64,000 nucleotides of DNA from contig NZ_VCRO01000002.1 in assembly GCF_006007885.1 (NCBI RefSeq), positions 62,001 through 126,000 of the forward strand, read 5' to 3'. This document shows positions 16,841-25,956 of the stretch, in pieces. The DNA comes from Alteribacter natronophilus (lineage in GTDB: Bacteria; Bacillota; Bacilli; Bacillales; Salisediminibacteriaceae). Both the position numbers and the translations under genes were made by a program. The notes below the pieces were generated by a model. The model was not told where the DNA came from. It ran no database searches and worked only from the letters and a program-made list of their open reading frames with translations. Every line of letters begins with the position of its first letter. Within the stretch, counting starts at the first letter, position 1.

Positions 16841-18286
16841 CTATGATGCAATCGATGACGATACGGATTCTGCATGTTTTTCCTTTTTGTGCGTGAAGAT
16901 CTGGCGGATATACCAGGCGAGAACAACGCTGGTCAGTGAAAGGCCGATTGCAAGAGACGGCTCGTATGCCATGCCGAAACCTTCAGGTGCATAGAAGATA
17001 TAGGTACAGACGACTGCAGTCATGAACATGGCGGGAACACCGGCGATCCAGTGAAATTTAAAGTGTTTCAGCAGATACATGGTGGCTGTCCAGAGCATCA
17101 CTGTAGCTACAACCTGGTTTGTCCAGCCCACATACCGCCAGAGAAACGTGTAATCGATGGTGGAGAGAAACATGGCCGGCAGCGTTACCGGAATAGTGGC
17201 AAAGAGAACCGCTTTTTTGCCTTTCATTCCTGAGAAACCTTTTCCAATCAGCTCGGTGAGCATCATTCTTGAAGAACGTAATGCTGTGTCCCCGGTGGTG
17301 ATCGGCAGAATGATGACACCAAGGATGGCAAGGATTCCGCCAAGTGTACCAAGCAGGGAAGTGGAAATTTCGTTTACCACGCCTGCAGGTCCGGCTGCTG
17401 CGTGCGCTGCTGCAAGCCCTCCGGTACCGCCGAAGAAAGTCATGGCGGCGGCTGCCCAGATCAGGGCAATGATTCCCTCGGCAACCATGGCTCCGTAAAA
17501 GACTTTCCGTCCTTCAGACTCTTTCTTTATTGTCCGGGCAATAATTGGGCTCTGTGTCGCATGAAATCCGGAGATCGCCCCGCAGGAAATGGTCACCATC
17601 ATAAGCGGCCAGAGCGGCAGGTTGTCCGGATGCAGGTTACTGGCCGTCACATTGGGAATCTGATGACCGGAAAAGAGGAGAGCCCCGCATACAGCCACGG
17701 CCATAAAGATCAGAATTGCGCCAAACACCGGGTATACTTTTCCGATGATCTTGTTAACAGGCAGGATGGCTGCCATCAGGAAATAGGTAAAAATGAGTCC
17801 GAGAGCGAACATAAAGCTGATCGGTGTTATCTCCGCAATCAACTGGGCAGGTCCCGCGGTAAAAGCGGCTGCCACAAGAATCATCAGGAGAATCGATACG
17901 ATATGAATAAAAAACCTGACCGATTTCCCCAGGTAGCGACCCACAATCGTCGGATACTGTTCACCGTTATGGCGAAGAGAGAGCATTCCGGAAAAGTAGT
18001 CGTGGACTGCACCGGCAAAAAGACAGCCGACGACGATCCAGATAAATGCGACCGGGCCGTAGAAGGCACCGAGTATGGCACCGAAAATCGGCCCGAGACC
18101 GGCAATGTTGAGAAGCTGAATCAGACTGCCTTTCCACCATGGCATTGGCACGTAATCCATATCGTCACGGCTCTTATACGCCGGGGTCGGATTGGCATCG
18201 TTAATCCCGAAGATCCGTTCCACTACTTTAGAGTAGATCATATAACCGACTACGAGAAAAGCGATTGAGAGAAGAAATGTTACCAT
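16841..18286 (-). CDS. cstA: CstA-family carbon starvation / peptide or pyruvate transporter
   Basis: 481 residues with over ten hydrophobic segments. Family signatures include MPWWKGSLIQLLNIAGLGPIFGAI, FAGAVHDYFSGMLSLRHNG and SCGAISGFHATQSPIIARTI. This is the short CstA form (about 480 residues rather than about 700 in E. coli). CstA proteins import peptides or pyruvate during carbon limitation. GGGAGG precedes the ATG, 21 bp after ilvE, so the two are co-transcribed. The link with a branched-chain aminotransferase suggests co-use in amino-acid or peptide catabolism (inference). Confidence 0.92.
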   Translation of the reverse strand: MVTFLLSIAFLVVGYMIYSKVVERIFGINDANPTPAYKSRDDMDYVPMPWWKGSLIQLLNIAGLGPIFGAILGAFYGPVAFIWIVVGCLFAGAVHDYFSGMLSLRHNGEQYPTIVGRYLGKSVRFFIHIVSILLMILVAAAFTAGPAQLIAEITPISFMFALGLIFTYFLMAAILPVNKIIGKVYPVFGAILIFMAVAVCGALLFSGHQIPNVTASNLHPDNLPLWPLMMVTISCGAISGFHATQSPIIARTIKKESEGRKVFYGAMVAEGIIALIWAAAAMTFFGGTGGLAAAHAAAGPAGVVNEISTSLLGTLGGILAILGVIILPITTGDTALRSSRMMLTELIGKGFSGMKGKKAVLFATIPVTLPAMFLSTIDYTFLWRYVGWTNQVVATVMLWTATMYLLKHFKFHWIAGVPAMFMTAVVCTYIFYAPEGFGMAYEPSLAIGLSLTSVVLAWYIRQIFTHKKEKHAESVSSSIAS

Positions 18287-18307
18287 GATGAACCTCCCGT
18301 CACAGTG

Positions 18308-19225
18308 CTACCCCACGCTGGCCACTGTACTGCTGGGTGTGACATCCGGATAACACTGAACACCGTCGGTTGTAACACGCTCTCTGAACAGGCTGCGCAG
18401 ATGACGGGTTACTTTTCCCGGACGTCCGTCGGCAACTTTGCGTCCGTCAACATCCACGGCTGCAATTACCTCTACGGCCGTTCCCGTAAGAAACACTTCA
18501 TCTGCCGTAAATACATCATGCCTGGTGAAAGCCTGCTCTTTCAATTCATAGCCTGCTTCCTCGGCCAGTTCGATAATGGTATTGCGGGTGATGCCTTCAA
18601 GGGCACCGAGGTGTACGGGAGGGGTGTAGATTGTTCCGTTCTTCACAATAAAGATGTTGTCTGCAGAACCTTCCGTAACGTACCCCTGATCGTTCAGCAT
18701 CAGGGCTTCGTCCACCCCGGCCTGATTGGCTTCGATCTTAACCAGAATGTTGTTCAGATAATTAAGGGATTTAACCTGAGGGCTGAGCACATCCGGCCGG
18801 TTTCTCCTGCTTGCAACCGATCCGAGCTTGAGTCCTTTTTCATATAGTGACTCCGGAAACATGCTCAGTTTTTCAGCGATCACTACTACCCGCGGCTGTG
18901 AACAGGCAGCAGGGTCGAGTCCCAGGTTGCCGGCACCGCGTGATACAACGACGCGGATATAGGCACTGTCCAGTTTGTTTTTCTGCACGGTGCCCGTAAT
19001 AATTGCAGTCATTTCCTCCTTTGTATACGGAACATCGAGCATAATTGACTTGGCAGAATCATAAAGACGGTCCAGGTGTTCATCGAGTTTAAAGACGTTT
19101 CCGCTGTAAACTCTCAGTCCTTCAAACACCCCGTCGCCATATAGAAATCCATGATCGTAAACGGAAACAACTGCCTCTTCCTTCTTGACGAATTTACCGC
19201 TGAGAAAAATCCACTGACTGTTCAT
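18308..19225 (-). CDS. ilvE: Branched-chain amino acid aminotransferase (PLP fold type IV)
   Basis: 305 residues. FLYGDGVFEGLRVY at the N-terminus, the catalytic Lys in SPQVKSLNYLNNI, and YVTEGSADNIF then LEGITRNTII, all diagnostic of IlvE/DAAT class IV enzymes. It interconverts Val/Leu/Ile and their 2-oxoacids. No other ilv/leu gene is present; it is followed by cstA. The leader (19226-19440) has no recognisable T-box. ATG with AAGGAAGGAG upstream. Confidence 0.92.
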   Translation of the reverse strand: MNSQWIFLSGKFVKKEEAVVSVYDHGFLYGDGVFEGLRVYSGNVFKLDEHLDRLYDSAKSIMLDVPYTKEEMTAIITGTVQKNKLDSAYIRVVVSRGAGNLGLDPAACSQPRVVVIAEKLSMFPESLYEKGLKLGSVASRRNRPDVLSPQVKSLNYLNNILVKIEANQAGVDEALMLNDQGYVTEGSADNIFIVKNGTIYTPPVHLGALEGITRNTIIELAEEAGYELKEQAFTRHDVFTADEVFLTGTAVEVIAAVDVDGRKVADGRPGKVTRHLRSLFRERVTTDGVQCYPDVTPSSTVASVG

Positions 19226-19439
19226 GCATAACCACTCCTTCCTTTAGTAGTGAGACGCTGTAATTGGATAAAACCGAAGGGTGAAACAAAAGGGCACAAT
19301 GGTATTATGTGGCTTTGAATCCCTTGTCCCCCAACGGGTCGGCGTCTTTTTTGTTAAAAGTTATGAGGATTATATTACAGCGGTCACGATAGAAGGTCAA
19401 CAGCTGAAATAGGATTATTCTGAACATTTTAAATTGCCG

Positions 19440-19473
19440 GAAATAAAGACAGCGCTTACATGACTGGCGCTGT
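19440..19473 (-). terminator. Terminator of the DUF421 gene
   Basis: ACAGCGC / GCGCTGT stem with U-rich tail on the minus strand. Confidence 0.65.
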
Positions 19474-19515
19474 TGAGAAGAGCGTATTTCTGTAAAAATG
19501 TAAAAAAATTTAGAA

Positions 19516-20238
19516 TCAGTGAAACAGGCCCGGCATTTCTTCGGGACCTTCCGTATGACGGGATACATGAAGTTCCCCTTTATGGTTCATACAGGCAAAA
19601 AATACCTGCTCAGGTGATGGGATGCCGAGAACTGTCAGCTGATCCTGGAGCCATTCTTCCGTAAATCCCGTCCGGTCCAGAACATTTGTGTACACCTGGC
19701 CTTCTACGATGACCGGGTAGGATAGGCTGGGAGAGACTTTAGGCAGGCTGAGGTCTTCGAGGGAGGGGGACAGCTTACTGTCTTTTTTAAGAACACTAAG
19801 TGCCCCGTTTCCTTCAATCACTGCTGTATCCACCTCGCCGGGATCAAAAATACCCTGTTCCCGCATCATGTGCAGAATATTATCGACCGAGTATCGGATC
19901 TGCTTCATATTATTTTTCAGAAACAGGCCGTTTTTCACCACGACGACAGGTTCAAAAGTGATCAGGCGGGAAAAGTAACGGTTCCGCAGTTTCAAGGTGG
20001 ACGTAATCCGCTGCAGCACACCGATACCTGCAATGGCGACAGCGGTAGGAAGATGGCTAATATCCGGGTCAGCTATATCGGCACCAGTTACGGAGCCGAG
20101 CGTAATGACGATCAGAAAGTCAAAAACGGGCATTTCACCGATCGCGCGTCTTCCCATAAACAGGGCAATGATAAGAAGAAGAGGCATAATTGTAATAATC
20201 CGGCCAAGAACGGTTCCGATATCCTGCAGAGATTCCAT
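19516..20238 (-). CDS. DUF421 membrane protein (YetF/YrbG-like)
   Basis: 240 residues from the ATG at 20238, which has GGGGGAATT upstream; a longer start at 20259 lacks a good site. Three N-terminal hydrophobic helices (IITIMPLLLIIALFMGRRAIGEM is the family hallmark), then a soluble domain with FEPVVVVKNGLFLKNNMKQIRYSVDNILHMMREQGI, the DUF421 core. In Bacillus these small membrane proteins are abundant, often in spores or under sigma-B control; their biochemical role is unknown. Confidence 0.85.
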   Translation of the reverse strand: MESLQDIGTVLGRIITIMPLLLIIALFMGRRAIGEMPVFDFLIVITLGSVTGADIADPDISHLPTAVAIAGIGVLQRITSTLKLRNRYFSRLITFEPVVVVKNGLFLKNNMKQIRYSVDNILHMMREQGIFDPGEVDTAVIEGNGALSVLKKDSKLSPSLEDLSLPKVSPSLSYPVIVEGQVYTNVLDRTGFTEEWLQDQLTVLGIPSPEQVFFACMNHKGELHVSRHTEGPEEMPGLFH

Positions 20239-20388
20239 GATTAATTCCCCCTGGTGCAAAAAGGTGTACCCTTACTTTTCCATTTTCAGAGGAAGTCATT
20301 CAGGACAGATTGATTGGGAGGGCATAATGGGGCTAAAATGATGAAAAGTATTATTGTGGGAATGCAATCTCAAGTTGGAGGAAAAGAA

Positions 20389-21003
20389 ATGAGAACTTTA
20401 CCGGAACCACTGCCTGCACAATATTATGAACAGCCGACAATCGAACTTGCACGCAGCCTGCTCGGGAAAACGCTCGTGCACATGTCTCCCGAAGGCACAG
20501 CCTCGGGGGTCATTACCGAAACCGAAGCGTACAGGGGCCCTGTTGACAGAGCGGCACACAGTTATCAGAACAGGCGTACAAAGCGGACCGAAGTGATGTT
20601 TGGCCTTCCCGGCAGAATTTATACATACGTGATGCACACGCACTGTCTTCTTAACGTGGTATCCGGGGGAGAAGAAGCACCGGAAGCGGTGCTGATCAGA
20701 GCTGTGGAACCGCTTGAAGGGATTGAACTGATCAGGGAGCGCCGCGGGGACAGGCGGCCTGAATTTGAACTGACAAACGGCCCAGGCAAATTGACGAAGG
20801 CTCTTGGGATTACACAGGCCTATTACGGAGGGGTAATCTACGAACCGCCGCTCTATATCGGTGAGGGGACACATGTGGACGACGGTGAGGTGGCTGCAGG
20901 TCCGAGGATCGGTATTCCCAACACAGGAGAGGCCCGGGAGTATCCATGGCGTTTCTGGATCCGTGGTAATCCCTATGTCTCAAAGCCGAGGCATGAAAGC
21001 TGA
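20389..21003 (+). CDS. 3-methyladenine DNA glycosylase (AAG/MPG family)
   Basis: 204 residues from the ATG at 20389 with TTGGAGGAAAAG upstream; in-frame upstream ATGs would add 25 unconserved residues. AAG signatures: ELARSLLGKTLVH, ITETEAYRGPVDRAAHS with the catalytic Glu, YTYVMHTHCLLNVV, LTNGPGKLTKALGI, and RIGIPNTGEA. It flips out and removes alkylated purines and hypoxanthine. It stands alone between DUF421 and ywbE, both on the other strand. Confidence 0.94.
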   Translation: MRTLPEPLPAQYYEQPTIELARSLLGKTLVHMSPEGTASGVITETEAYRGPVDRAAHSYQNRRTKRTEVMFGLPGRIYTYVMHTHCLLNVVSGGEEAPEAVLIRAVEPLEGIELIRERRGDRRPEFELTNGPGKLTKALGITQAYYGGVIYEPPLYIGEGTHVDDGEVAAGPRIGIPNTGEAREYPWRFWIRGNPYVSKPRHES

Positions 21004-21047
21004 TGGACTGAATCGTTTTAAAACAGGCGCAGAAAAACGGAGAAGCA

Positions 21048-21260
21048 TTACGCCTCTCCGTTTTCGTCTTCCACAATTTCCTTTACTCTTCCTACCTGGC
21101 CGTCCTGAAGACGGACTTTTATACCGTGAGGGTGAGTGGCTGATTTTGTAAGCAGATCTTTGACCACGCCTTCTGTCAATGCTCCTGTGCGCTGATCCTT
21201 TTTCAGGACAATCCTGACTTTCTGGCCTGGATGTATCCGGCTTCTGTTTTGACCGTTCAT
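21048..21260 (-). CDS. ywbE: YwbE family protein
   Basis: 70 residues. The sequence RIHPGQKVRIVLKKDQRTG, then LTEGVVKDLLTKSATHPHGI and KVRLQDGQVGRVKEI, is the DUF2196/YwbE domain over its full length, a small beta-barrel with many basic residues. Function is unknown; a nucleic-acid-binding role is plausible. Convergent with the glycosylase gene. Confidence 0.9.
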   Translation of the reverse strand: MNGQNRSRIHPGQKVRIVLKKDQRTGALTEGVVKDLLTKSATHPHGIKVRLQDGQVGRVKEIVEDENGEA

Positions 21261-21391
21261 GTCTGTCTCCTTTATTCGTGCATTGTGCAGAAATTTTTCC
21301 TGCCTGTATAACGTATTTTAGCATGAATCAGGGTAATTCGCCTGTAAGGCTGGTATACTGAATGAATAAATCAGGACAGGGAGGAATCGCT

Positions 21392-21943
21392 GTGGATCTC
21401 GATTACGTTCTTGAAACGGCTGACGGCCGCACAATTCTCGGGGATGAAATCAGAAACAGACGCACGGTGCTTATTTTTGTCCGTCACCCCGGCTGACCGC
21501 TGTGCAGGGAATTTCTTGCGCAGTTGCGTGAGCACGCAGATACGATGAAGGAGAAGGGTTATCAGCTCATTGCTGTAACCACTTCCAAAGGCAGCTATCT
21601 GAAACGGTTTACTGAAACATTCGGTCCCTACCCGTTCCCATTGTACGGTGATCCCAGTCGCAAAGCGTTCCGGGAGATGGGCCACGTTACACCTGCCAAA
21701 TGGAAGCTGCTCGGTATGGCAGCAGCAGGCGTTGCCACCGGAAAAGTGAAAAATCTGTTTCCGCGGCATCCGCAGGAAAGAAAACTCGTCCTGGAATCCA
21801 TGAAAACGCAGGATGTTTACATTCAGGGAGGAACGTGGATTTTTGATGAAGAAGGACATCTGCTTTTCAGTCATATCGACAAAACCCCTGACGACCATGC
21901 TGAAATAAGGGAGATCATCGAGGTGCTGGAAAGAAAAGGGTAA
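21392..21943 (+). CDS. SelU-like peroxiredoxin-fold protein (AhpC-TSA_2 family), probable selenoprotein with in-frame TGA
   Basis: Read from GTG 21392 (GGAGG seven bases upstream) to TAA 21943, 184 codons, with one in-frame TGA at 21494-21496 (codon 35). The context reads FVRHPG-[TGA]-PLCREFLAQL, then ADTMKEKGYQLIAVTTSKGS and YPFPLYGDPSRKAFREMG, a thioredoxin-fold AhpC/TSA_2 protein. The family normally has Cys at this exact place in a CxxC motif, and animal SelU proteins have selenocysteine there. Both flanks of the TGA are well conserved. Two hairpins follow the TGA. The alternative is a Cys-to-stop nonsense mutation; selenocysteine is favoured by position. Function by family: thiol/selenol redox enzyme. 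Confidence 0.72.
21500..21539 (+). promoter_or_regulatory. Candidate bacterial SECIS hairpins downstream of the TGA
   Basis: First, CTGTGC (21500-21505) pairs with GCGCAG (21518-21523) and continues inward as AGGG/TTCT with G-U pairs. Second, TGCGT (21525-21529) pairs perfectly with ACGCA (21534-21538) around a GAGC loop that begins about 33 nt after the TGA with a G first, the spacing and loop type seen in bacterial SECIS elements. Pairing was done by eye. Confidence 0.4.
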
Positions 21944-22031
21944 TAGACGTGCAGGGACGGAAAGCGCTCGGGCGTTTTCAGGTAAATAAGAGGAAATAGA
22001 CGTGCAGGAATGTACATTGGAGGATGAAAGT

Positions 22032-23297
22032 GTGAACGGATTTACACAGCTGGATCTGGACAGAGAGCTCATAATCAGTCTGGAGAAATCAGGTATTACA
22101 GAACCAACCCCGGTACAGGAACAGGTTATTCCGGTGCTGGGAAGGGGAGAGAATGCGGTTGTTCAGTCCCAGACCGGAACAGGCAAGACGCTGGCATTCG
22201 TACTTCCGATTCTTGAAAAGATAGATACGTCATCAGATGACGTGCAGGCGCTGATCCTTGCACCGACAAGAGAGCTTGCAGTGCAGATATCAAGTGATAT
22301 AGACCGTGTACAGCCCCGGGACGTGAAAACACTGGCAGTTTACGGTGGACAGGATATAGGAAAACAGCTTCACCGCCTTGGTCACGGTGCACACCTGATC
22401 GTGGCAACCCCGGGGCGTCTTCTGGACCACCTGAGAAGAGGGACGGTGGAGCTGTCCGGTGTCCGGATGCTCGTACTCGATGAAGCAGATCAGATGCTCC
22501 ATATGGGATTTTTAAACGAAGTGGAGGACGTGATCAGGGAAACGCCGAAGGACCGTCAGATGATGCTTTTCTCTGCAACGATGCCAAAGGAGATCCGGAC
22601 TCTGTCAAAACGGTACATGAATAAAGCGGCGCACATTAAGGTGGATGCCCGGCGCATTACGGTGGAAGAAATCGAACAGGGCGTAGTGGAAACGACGGAC
22701 AGGCGCAAACAGGCCTCACTGAGGAAGATGCTTGATCTGCATCAGCCTTTTCTCGCGATCATTTTCTGCCGGACAAAACGGCGCACCGCCAAGCTGAGTG
22801 ATGAACTGAAGGCGTTCGGGTACAATGCGGACGAGCTTCACGGGGATCTGAGCCAGGCGAAGCGGGAAAAAGTGATGAAACAGTTCCGGGATATGAAAGT
22901 GCAGTTTCTCGTGGCAACCGATGTGGCTGCCCGGGGGCTGGATGTGGAAGGGGTGACCCATGTCTACAACTACGATATCCCCCACGATACAGAAAGCTAC
23001 GTCCATCGGATTGGAAGGACCGGCCGTGCCGGTAAAGACGGGCTGGCGGTAACGTTTGCAGCTCCGAAAGACAGAATGCACCTTGAAGAGATTGAAAAAG
23101 GGATCGGGTTCAGGCTGAAAAGAATTCCGTGCGAAGTCGGCCCCGATGAACAGCTTCAGTCGGAACAGAAAAGTGCCGCACGCAATCGGGAACCTTCCCG
23201 GAGTCGGACACGTAACAAAAGCAGAGGCCCCGGCAGGAAAAAGCCGGATAACCGCGGCGGTGGTGGAGGATTCTCTTCCCGGAAAAAACGGCGGTAG
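22032..23297 (+). CDS. DEAD-box ATP-dependent RNA helicase (CshB/YfmL type)
   Basis: 421 residues from GTG 22032 (TTGGAGG upstream); a GTG at 22002 is in frame but has no site. Helicase motifs in order: Q-motif [40 protein letters not shown] (VLDEADQML), SAT, then the C-domain [13 protein letters not shown] and [10 protein letters not shown]. The tail is basic and Gly/Arg-rich ([16 protein letters not shown]). It unwinds structured RNA, likely in ribosome assembly or decay. A second DEAD protein (CshA) lies at 44308. Confidence 0.92.
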   Translation: MNGFTQLDLDRELIISLEKSGITEPTPVQEQVIPVLGRGENAVVQSQTGTGKTLAFVLPILEKIDTSSDDVQALILAPTRELAVQISSDIDRVQPRDVKTLAVYGGQDIGKQLHRLGHGAHLIVATPGRLLDHLRRGTVELSGVRMLVLDEADQMLHMGFLNEVEDVIRETPKDRQMMLFSATMPKEIRTLSKRYMNKAAHIKVDARRITVEEIEQGVVETTDRRKQASLRKMLDLHQPFLAIIFCRTKRRTAKLSDELKAFGYNADELHGDLSQAKREKVMKQFRDMKVQFLVATDVAARGLDVEGVTHVYNYDIPHDTESYVHRIGRTGRAGKDGLAVTFAAPKDRMHLEEIEKGIGFRLKRIPCEVGPDEQLQSEQKSAARNREPSRSRTRNKSRGPGRKKPDNRGGGGGFSSRKKRR

Positions 23298-23430
23298 CAG
23301 GGGAAAGCCGGAAAAAAATGCTGAAACTGTCGAGACCCTGACACGTTATGGCAAAACATGCTTTTGACTTCCCCTCCTGAATAACAGATGATGGAGATAA
23401 CAAAGGACAGGCCCCGGGAGGTGAACACGG

Positions 23431-23832
23431 ATGATTTTTGAACATTATCATGAGCTGGTGCCGATTCTTCTTTCGCTCAGTGTATATGTGGCAGTTGCAG
23501 GTGCGCACGTGCTCCACGTAACGTCACAGGAACTTGTGGTGAACAGCCGCTATACAGCCGGCAGAAGGCTTACAGACGGTGCTGCCGGAAGGGAGCTTCC
23601 CGAAGGCCCGTCGGCATTCAAGGAAGAGCGGCAGAGCTGGCTGACGCGGATGATGAAAAGAAAAGATGCACCGGAAGATGATACGGATTATTTTTCCTTC
23701 TCGTTGGAAAAGATGAATGAAAGCGAGGAGGATAACTATGGAAAAAACATCTGTGTTCACCCATCGTCCGTATCTGATTCTCTCAGCCCTTCTGCTTCCT
23801 GTTCTTCTCGGAGGCTGCGGGGTATCCACTGA
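23431..23832 (+). CDS. Hypothetical single-pass membrane protein overlapping yidC2
   Basis: 133 codons from an ATG with GGGAGGTGAACACG upstream. One N-terminal hydrophobic segment (LVPILLSLSVYVAVAGAHVL) and a charged tail. Its last 95 bp overlap the yidC2 signal-peptide region in another frame, an unusually long overlap. Either the protein really extends there, or a base is missing near 23735 and the natural stop was lost. No family recognised. Position suggests coupling with yidC2. Confidence 0.5.
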   Translation: MIFEHYHELVPILLSLSVYVAVAGAHVLHVTSQELVVNSRYTAGRRLTDGAAGRELPEGPSAFKEERQSWLTRMMKRKDAPEDDTDYFSFSLEKMNESEEDNYGKNICVHPSSVSDSLSPSASCSSRRLRGIH

Positions 23833-24556
23833 ACCGATCGACGCGAATACGACCGGCGTCTTTAACCATTACGTCGTATGGCCGTTTTCGTTTTTAATTA
23901 AATTCTTTGCCGGTATGTTTGCCGGGAATTACGGGCTCTCTCTGGTGTTTATGACGTTTCTGATCCGTCTGTCGCTCATGCCGCTTATGATGAAACAGTA
24001 CAAAGCGCAGCAGACGACGCGGGAGAAAATGAAGCATATCCAGCCTGCCATGAATGAAATTAAGGAAAAATTCAAAGACAAAAAAGATCCGGAAAGCCGC
24101 AAAGAGATGCAGACCCAGATGATGGCGCTCTACAGAGATCACAACTTCAATCCGATTGCGTCCATGGGCTGCCTGCCGATGCTGATCCAGTTTCCGATCA
24201 TGATCGGCTTTTACTACGCTATTATGCGTACACCGGAAATTGCCCAGCACAGCTTTCTCTGGTTCAACCTTGGCACTACCGACATGATCCTGCCGTTCAT
24301 TGCAGGGGCTGTGTACGTGATTCAGTTTAAAGTATCCATGTCGAATATGCCCGGTGACCAGCAGAAGCAGATGGCGGTTCTCGGCTACATTACACCGGTT
24401 ATTATGACAGTGTTCTCGTTTAATGTGGCAGCTGCCCTGCCGCTTTACTGGTCCGTAAGCGGGATGCTGCTCATCTGCCAGACGCTCCTCTTTAAGTATA
24501 TTTACAGGGACGCAGGTCAGGTGGAGCGGGCATCCGATCCACGTACGACAGTATAG
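23738..24556 (+). CDS. yidC2: YidC/Oxa1-family membrane protein insertase, second paralogue
   Basis: 272 residues from ATG 23738 (GCGAGGAGG upstream). A lipoprotein signal peptide ending LLGGC is followed by the Oxa1 domain: GLSLVFMTFLIRLSLMPLM with the conserved Arg in the first core helix, an acidic/basic hairpin, MGCLPMLIQFPIMIGFYYAI, and PLYWSVSGM near the end. It inserts and folds membrane proteins with or without SecYEG. The housekeeping copy is normally in the rnpA-rpmH cluster; this one is not, so it is probably the SpoIIIJ/YqjG-like second copy. Confidence 0.9.
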   Translation: MEKTSVFTHRPYLILSALLLPVLLGGCGVSTEPIDANTTGVFNHYVVWPFSFLIKFFAGMFAGNYGLSLVFMTFLIRLSLMPLMMKQYKAQQTTREKMKHIQPAMNEIKEKFKDKKDPESRKEMQTQMMALYRDHNFNPIASMGCLPMLIQFPIMIGFYYAIMRTPEIAQHSFLWFNLGTTDMILPFIAGAVYVIQFKVSMSNMPGDQQKQMAVLGYITPVIMTVFSFNVAAALPLYWSVSGMLLICQTLLFKYIYRDAGQVERASDPRTTV

Positions 24557-24577
24557 GCCGATTGTTATGAAAAGCAG

Positions 24578-24606
24578 GAAGACGCCCGCTGCGGGCGTCT
24601 TCTTTT
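24578..24606 (+). terminator. Terminator of yidC2
   Basis: Perfect GAAGACGCCCGC / GCGGGCGTCTTC stem with T-run. Confidence 0.9.
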
Positions 24607-24692
24607 GCTGAGGGTCGGGTGAGTGGATTGCCATCAGCACCCTTTCGTGGAACAATGGAAAAAGCACAAACAGAAACGGAGACTGACAACAT

Positions 24693-25880
24693 ATGAATGA
24701 AATCCAGGTCAAAATTAAACAGAAATTTGCCGGAAAGTTTAAAGCGGGTTATCCGCTCATTTTTAAAGAAGCTCTGGCCACCCCGGTAAGCGGGGAGGAG
24801 GGAACGGTTCTCACCCTTCGTGATGAAGCCGGCGGCTGGATTGGACGGGGTTATTACGGAAAGCAGAATAAAGGGTACGGCTGGGTACTCACACAGGATG
24901 AGGATGAGACTGTCGACAGCCACTTCTTTCAAAACCGTTTTGATTTGGCTTTTCAGAAAAGAAAGGGCCTGTTTGAGAATCCGGATACCACAGCGTTCCG
25001 TCTTTTCAACGGAGAAGGTGACGGCATTGGCGGCCTGACTATCGACAATTACGACGGTTACCTTCTGCTTCAGTGGTACAGTGAAGGAATTTATTCGTTC
25101 AGGGACGAGGTCGTTGAAGGGCTCCGGAATGTGGCTTCCTTTAAGGGCATCTACGAAAAAAAGCGGTTCAAATCCGGCGGGAAGTACATCGATGACGATG
25201 ACTTTGTCACCGGAGAGCGGGGCGAATTTCCGCTGCTTGTAAAGGAAAACGGTCTCTCATTTGCCGTGTATTTAAACGAAGGAGCGATGACGGGGGTATT
25301 CCTTGATCAGCGGCACGTCAGGCAGTCGATTCGTGAGAAATACTCTGAAGGCCGAACGGTGCTGAATACGTTCTCCTATACAGGCGCATTCTCTGTATCT
25401 GCAGCTGATGGAGGGGCTTCAGAGACGACGAGTGTGGACCTTGCCAACCGAAGCTACGAAAAAACCATCGAACAGTTCGCCGTAAACGGTCTGGATTACG
25501 AAGCCCACAATATTGTGGTTCAGGACGTATTCGACTACTTTAACTACGCCGAAAAAAAGGAGCTTGCCTTCGATACGGTTATTCTCGATCCTCCGAGTTT
25601 TGCCCGGTCCAAAAAGAAAACGTTCAGTGCGGATAAGGACTATAAAAACCTTCTGAAACAGGCCATTGCCGTAACGGAAAAAGGCGGTGTGATCGTCGCG
25701 TCCACCAACGCTGCCAAAGTGCCAATGAAAAAGTTCAAAGGTTTTATCGAAAAGGCATTCAAAGAAACAGGGGGCAGGTACAGCATACTCGAGGAACACT
25801 CCCTGCCGGAGGATTTCGCAGTCCATCCAGCCTTCCCTGAAGGAGATTATCTGAAAGTGCTGTTTATCCTGAAGAAATAG
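24693..25880 (+). CDS. Class I SAM-dependent rRNA methyltransferase, RlmI-like
   Basis: 395 residues. An N-terminal PUA-like RNA-binding part (VKIKQKFAGKFKAGYPLIF) and an EEHUD-like middle precede a Rossmann methyltransferase: TVLNTFSYTGAFSV (motif I region), SVDLANRSYEKTIEQFAVNGL, and DTVILDPPSFARSKK, the DPPSF motif of RlmI 5-methylcytosine enzymes. Homologues methylate 23S rRNA; the site here is inferred only. The ATG has no strong Shine-Dalgarno (ACTGACAACAT), so expression may be low. Confidence 0.88.
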   Translation: MNEIQVKIKQKFAGKFKAGYPLIFKEALATPVSGEEGTVLTLRDEAGGWIGRGYYGKQNKGYGWVLTQDEDETVDSHFFQNRFDLAFQKRKGLFENPDTTAFRLFNGEGDGIGGLTIDNYDGYLLLQWYSEGIYSFRDEVVEGLRNVASFKGIYEKKRFKSGGKYIDDDDFVTGERGEFPLLVKENGLSFAVYLNEGAMTGVFLDQRHVRQSIREKYSEGRTVLNTFSYTGAFSVSAADGGASETTSVDLANRSYEKTIEQFAVNGLDYEAHNIVVQDVFDYFNYAEKKELAFDTVILDPPSFARSKKKTFSADKDYKNLLKQAIAVTEKGGVIVASTNAAKVPMKKFKGFIEKAFKETGGRYSILEEHSLPEDFAVHPAFPEGDYLKVLFILKK

Positions 25881-25913
25881 CCATTTAATGTGATGGAGCT
25901 TTTATAAATCAGG

Positions 25914-25954
25914 AAAAGACCGGTCCGTTTAGAAACGGATGCCGGTCTTTTTTT
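25914..25954. terminator. Terminator, first of two near-identical copies
   Basis: AAAGACCGG...CCGGTCTTT stem with an inner CCGTTT/AAACGG; ends the methyltransferase gene. The same hairpin recurs at 26200-26236. Confidence 0.8.
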
Positions 25955-25956
25955 AG

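Noticed and set aside
17402-18268. 288-codon open frame antisense to cstA
   Set aside because: A shadow of a GC-biased membrane gene; no family features, while cstA is unmistakable.
19226-19515. T-box or other amino-acid riboswitch before ilvE
   Set aside because: No T-box sequence or specifier stem visible; only the terminator of the upstream gene.
19305-19568. 87-codon open frame on the minus strand
   Set aside because: Overlaps the end of the DUF421 gene and its terminator; basic, Phe-rich and without a start site.
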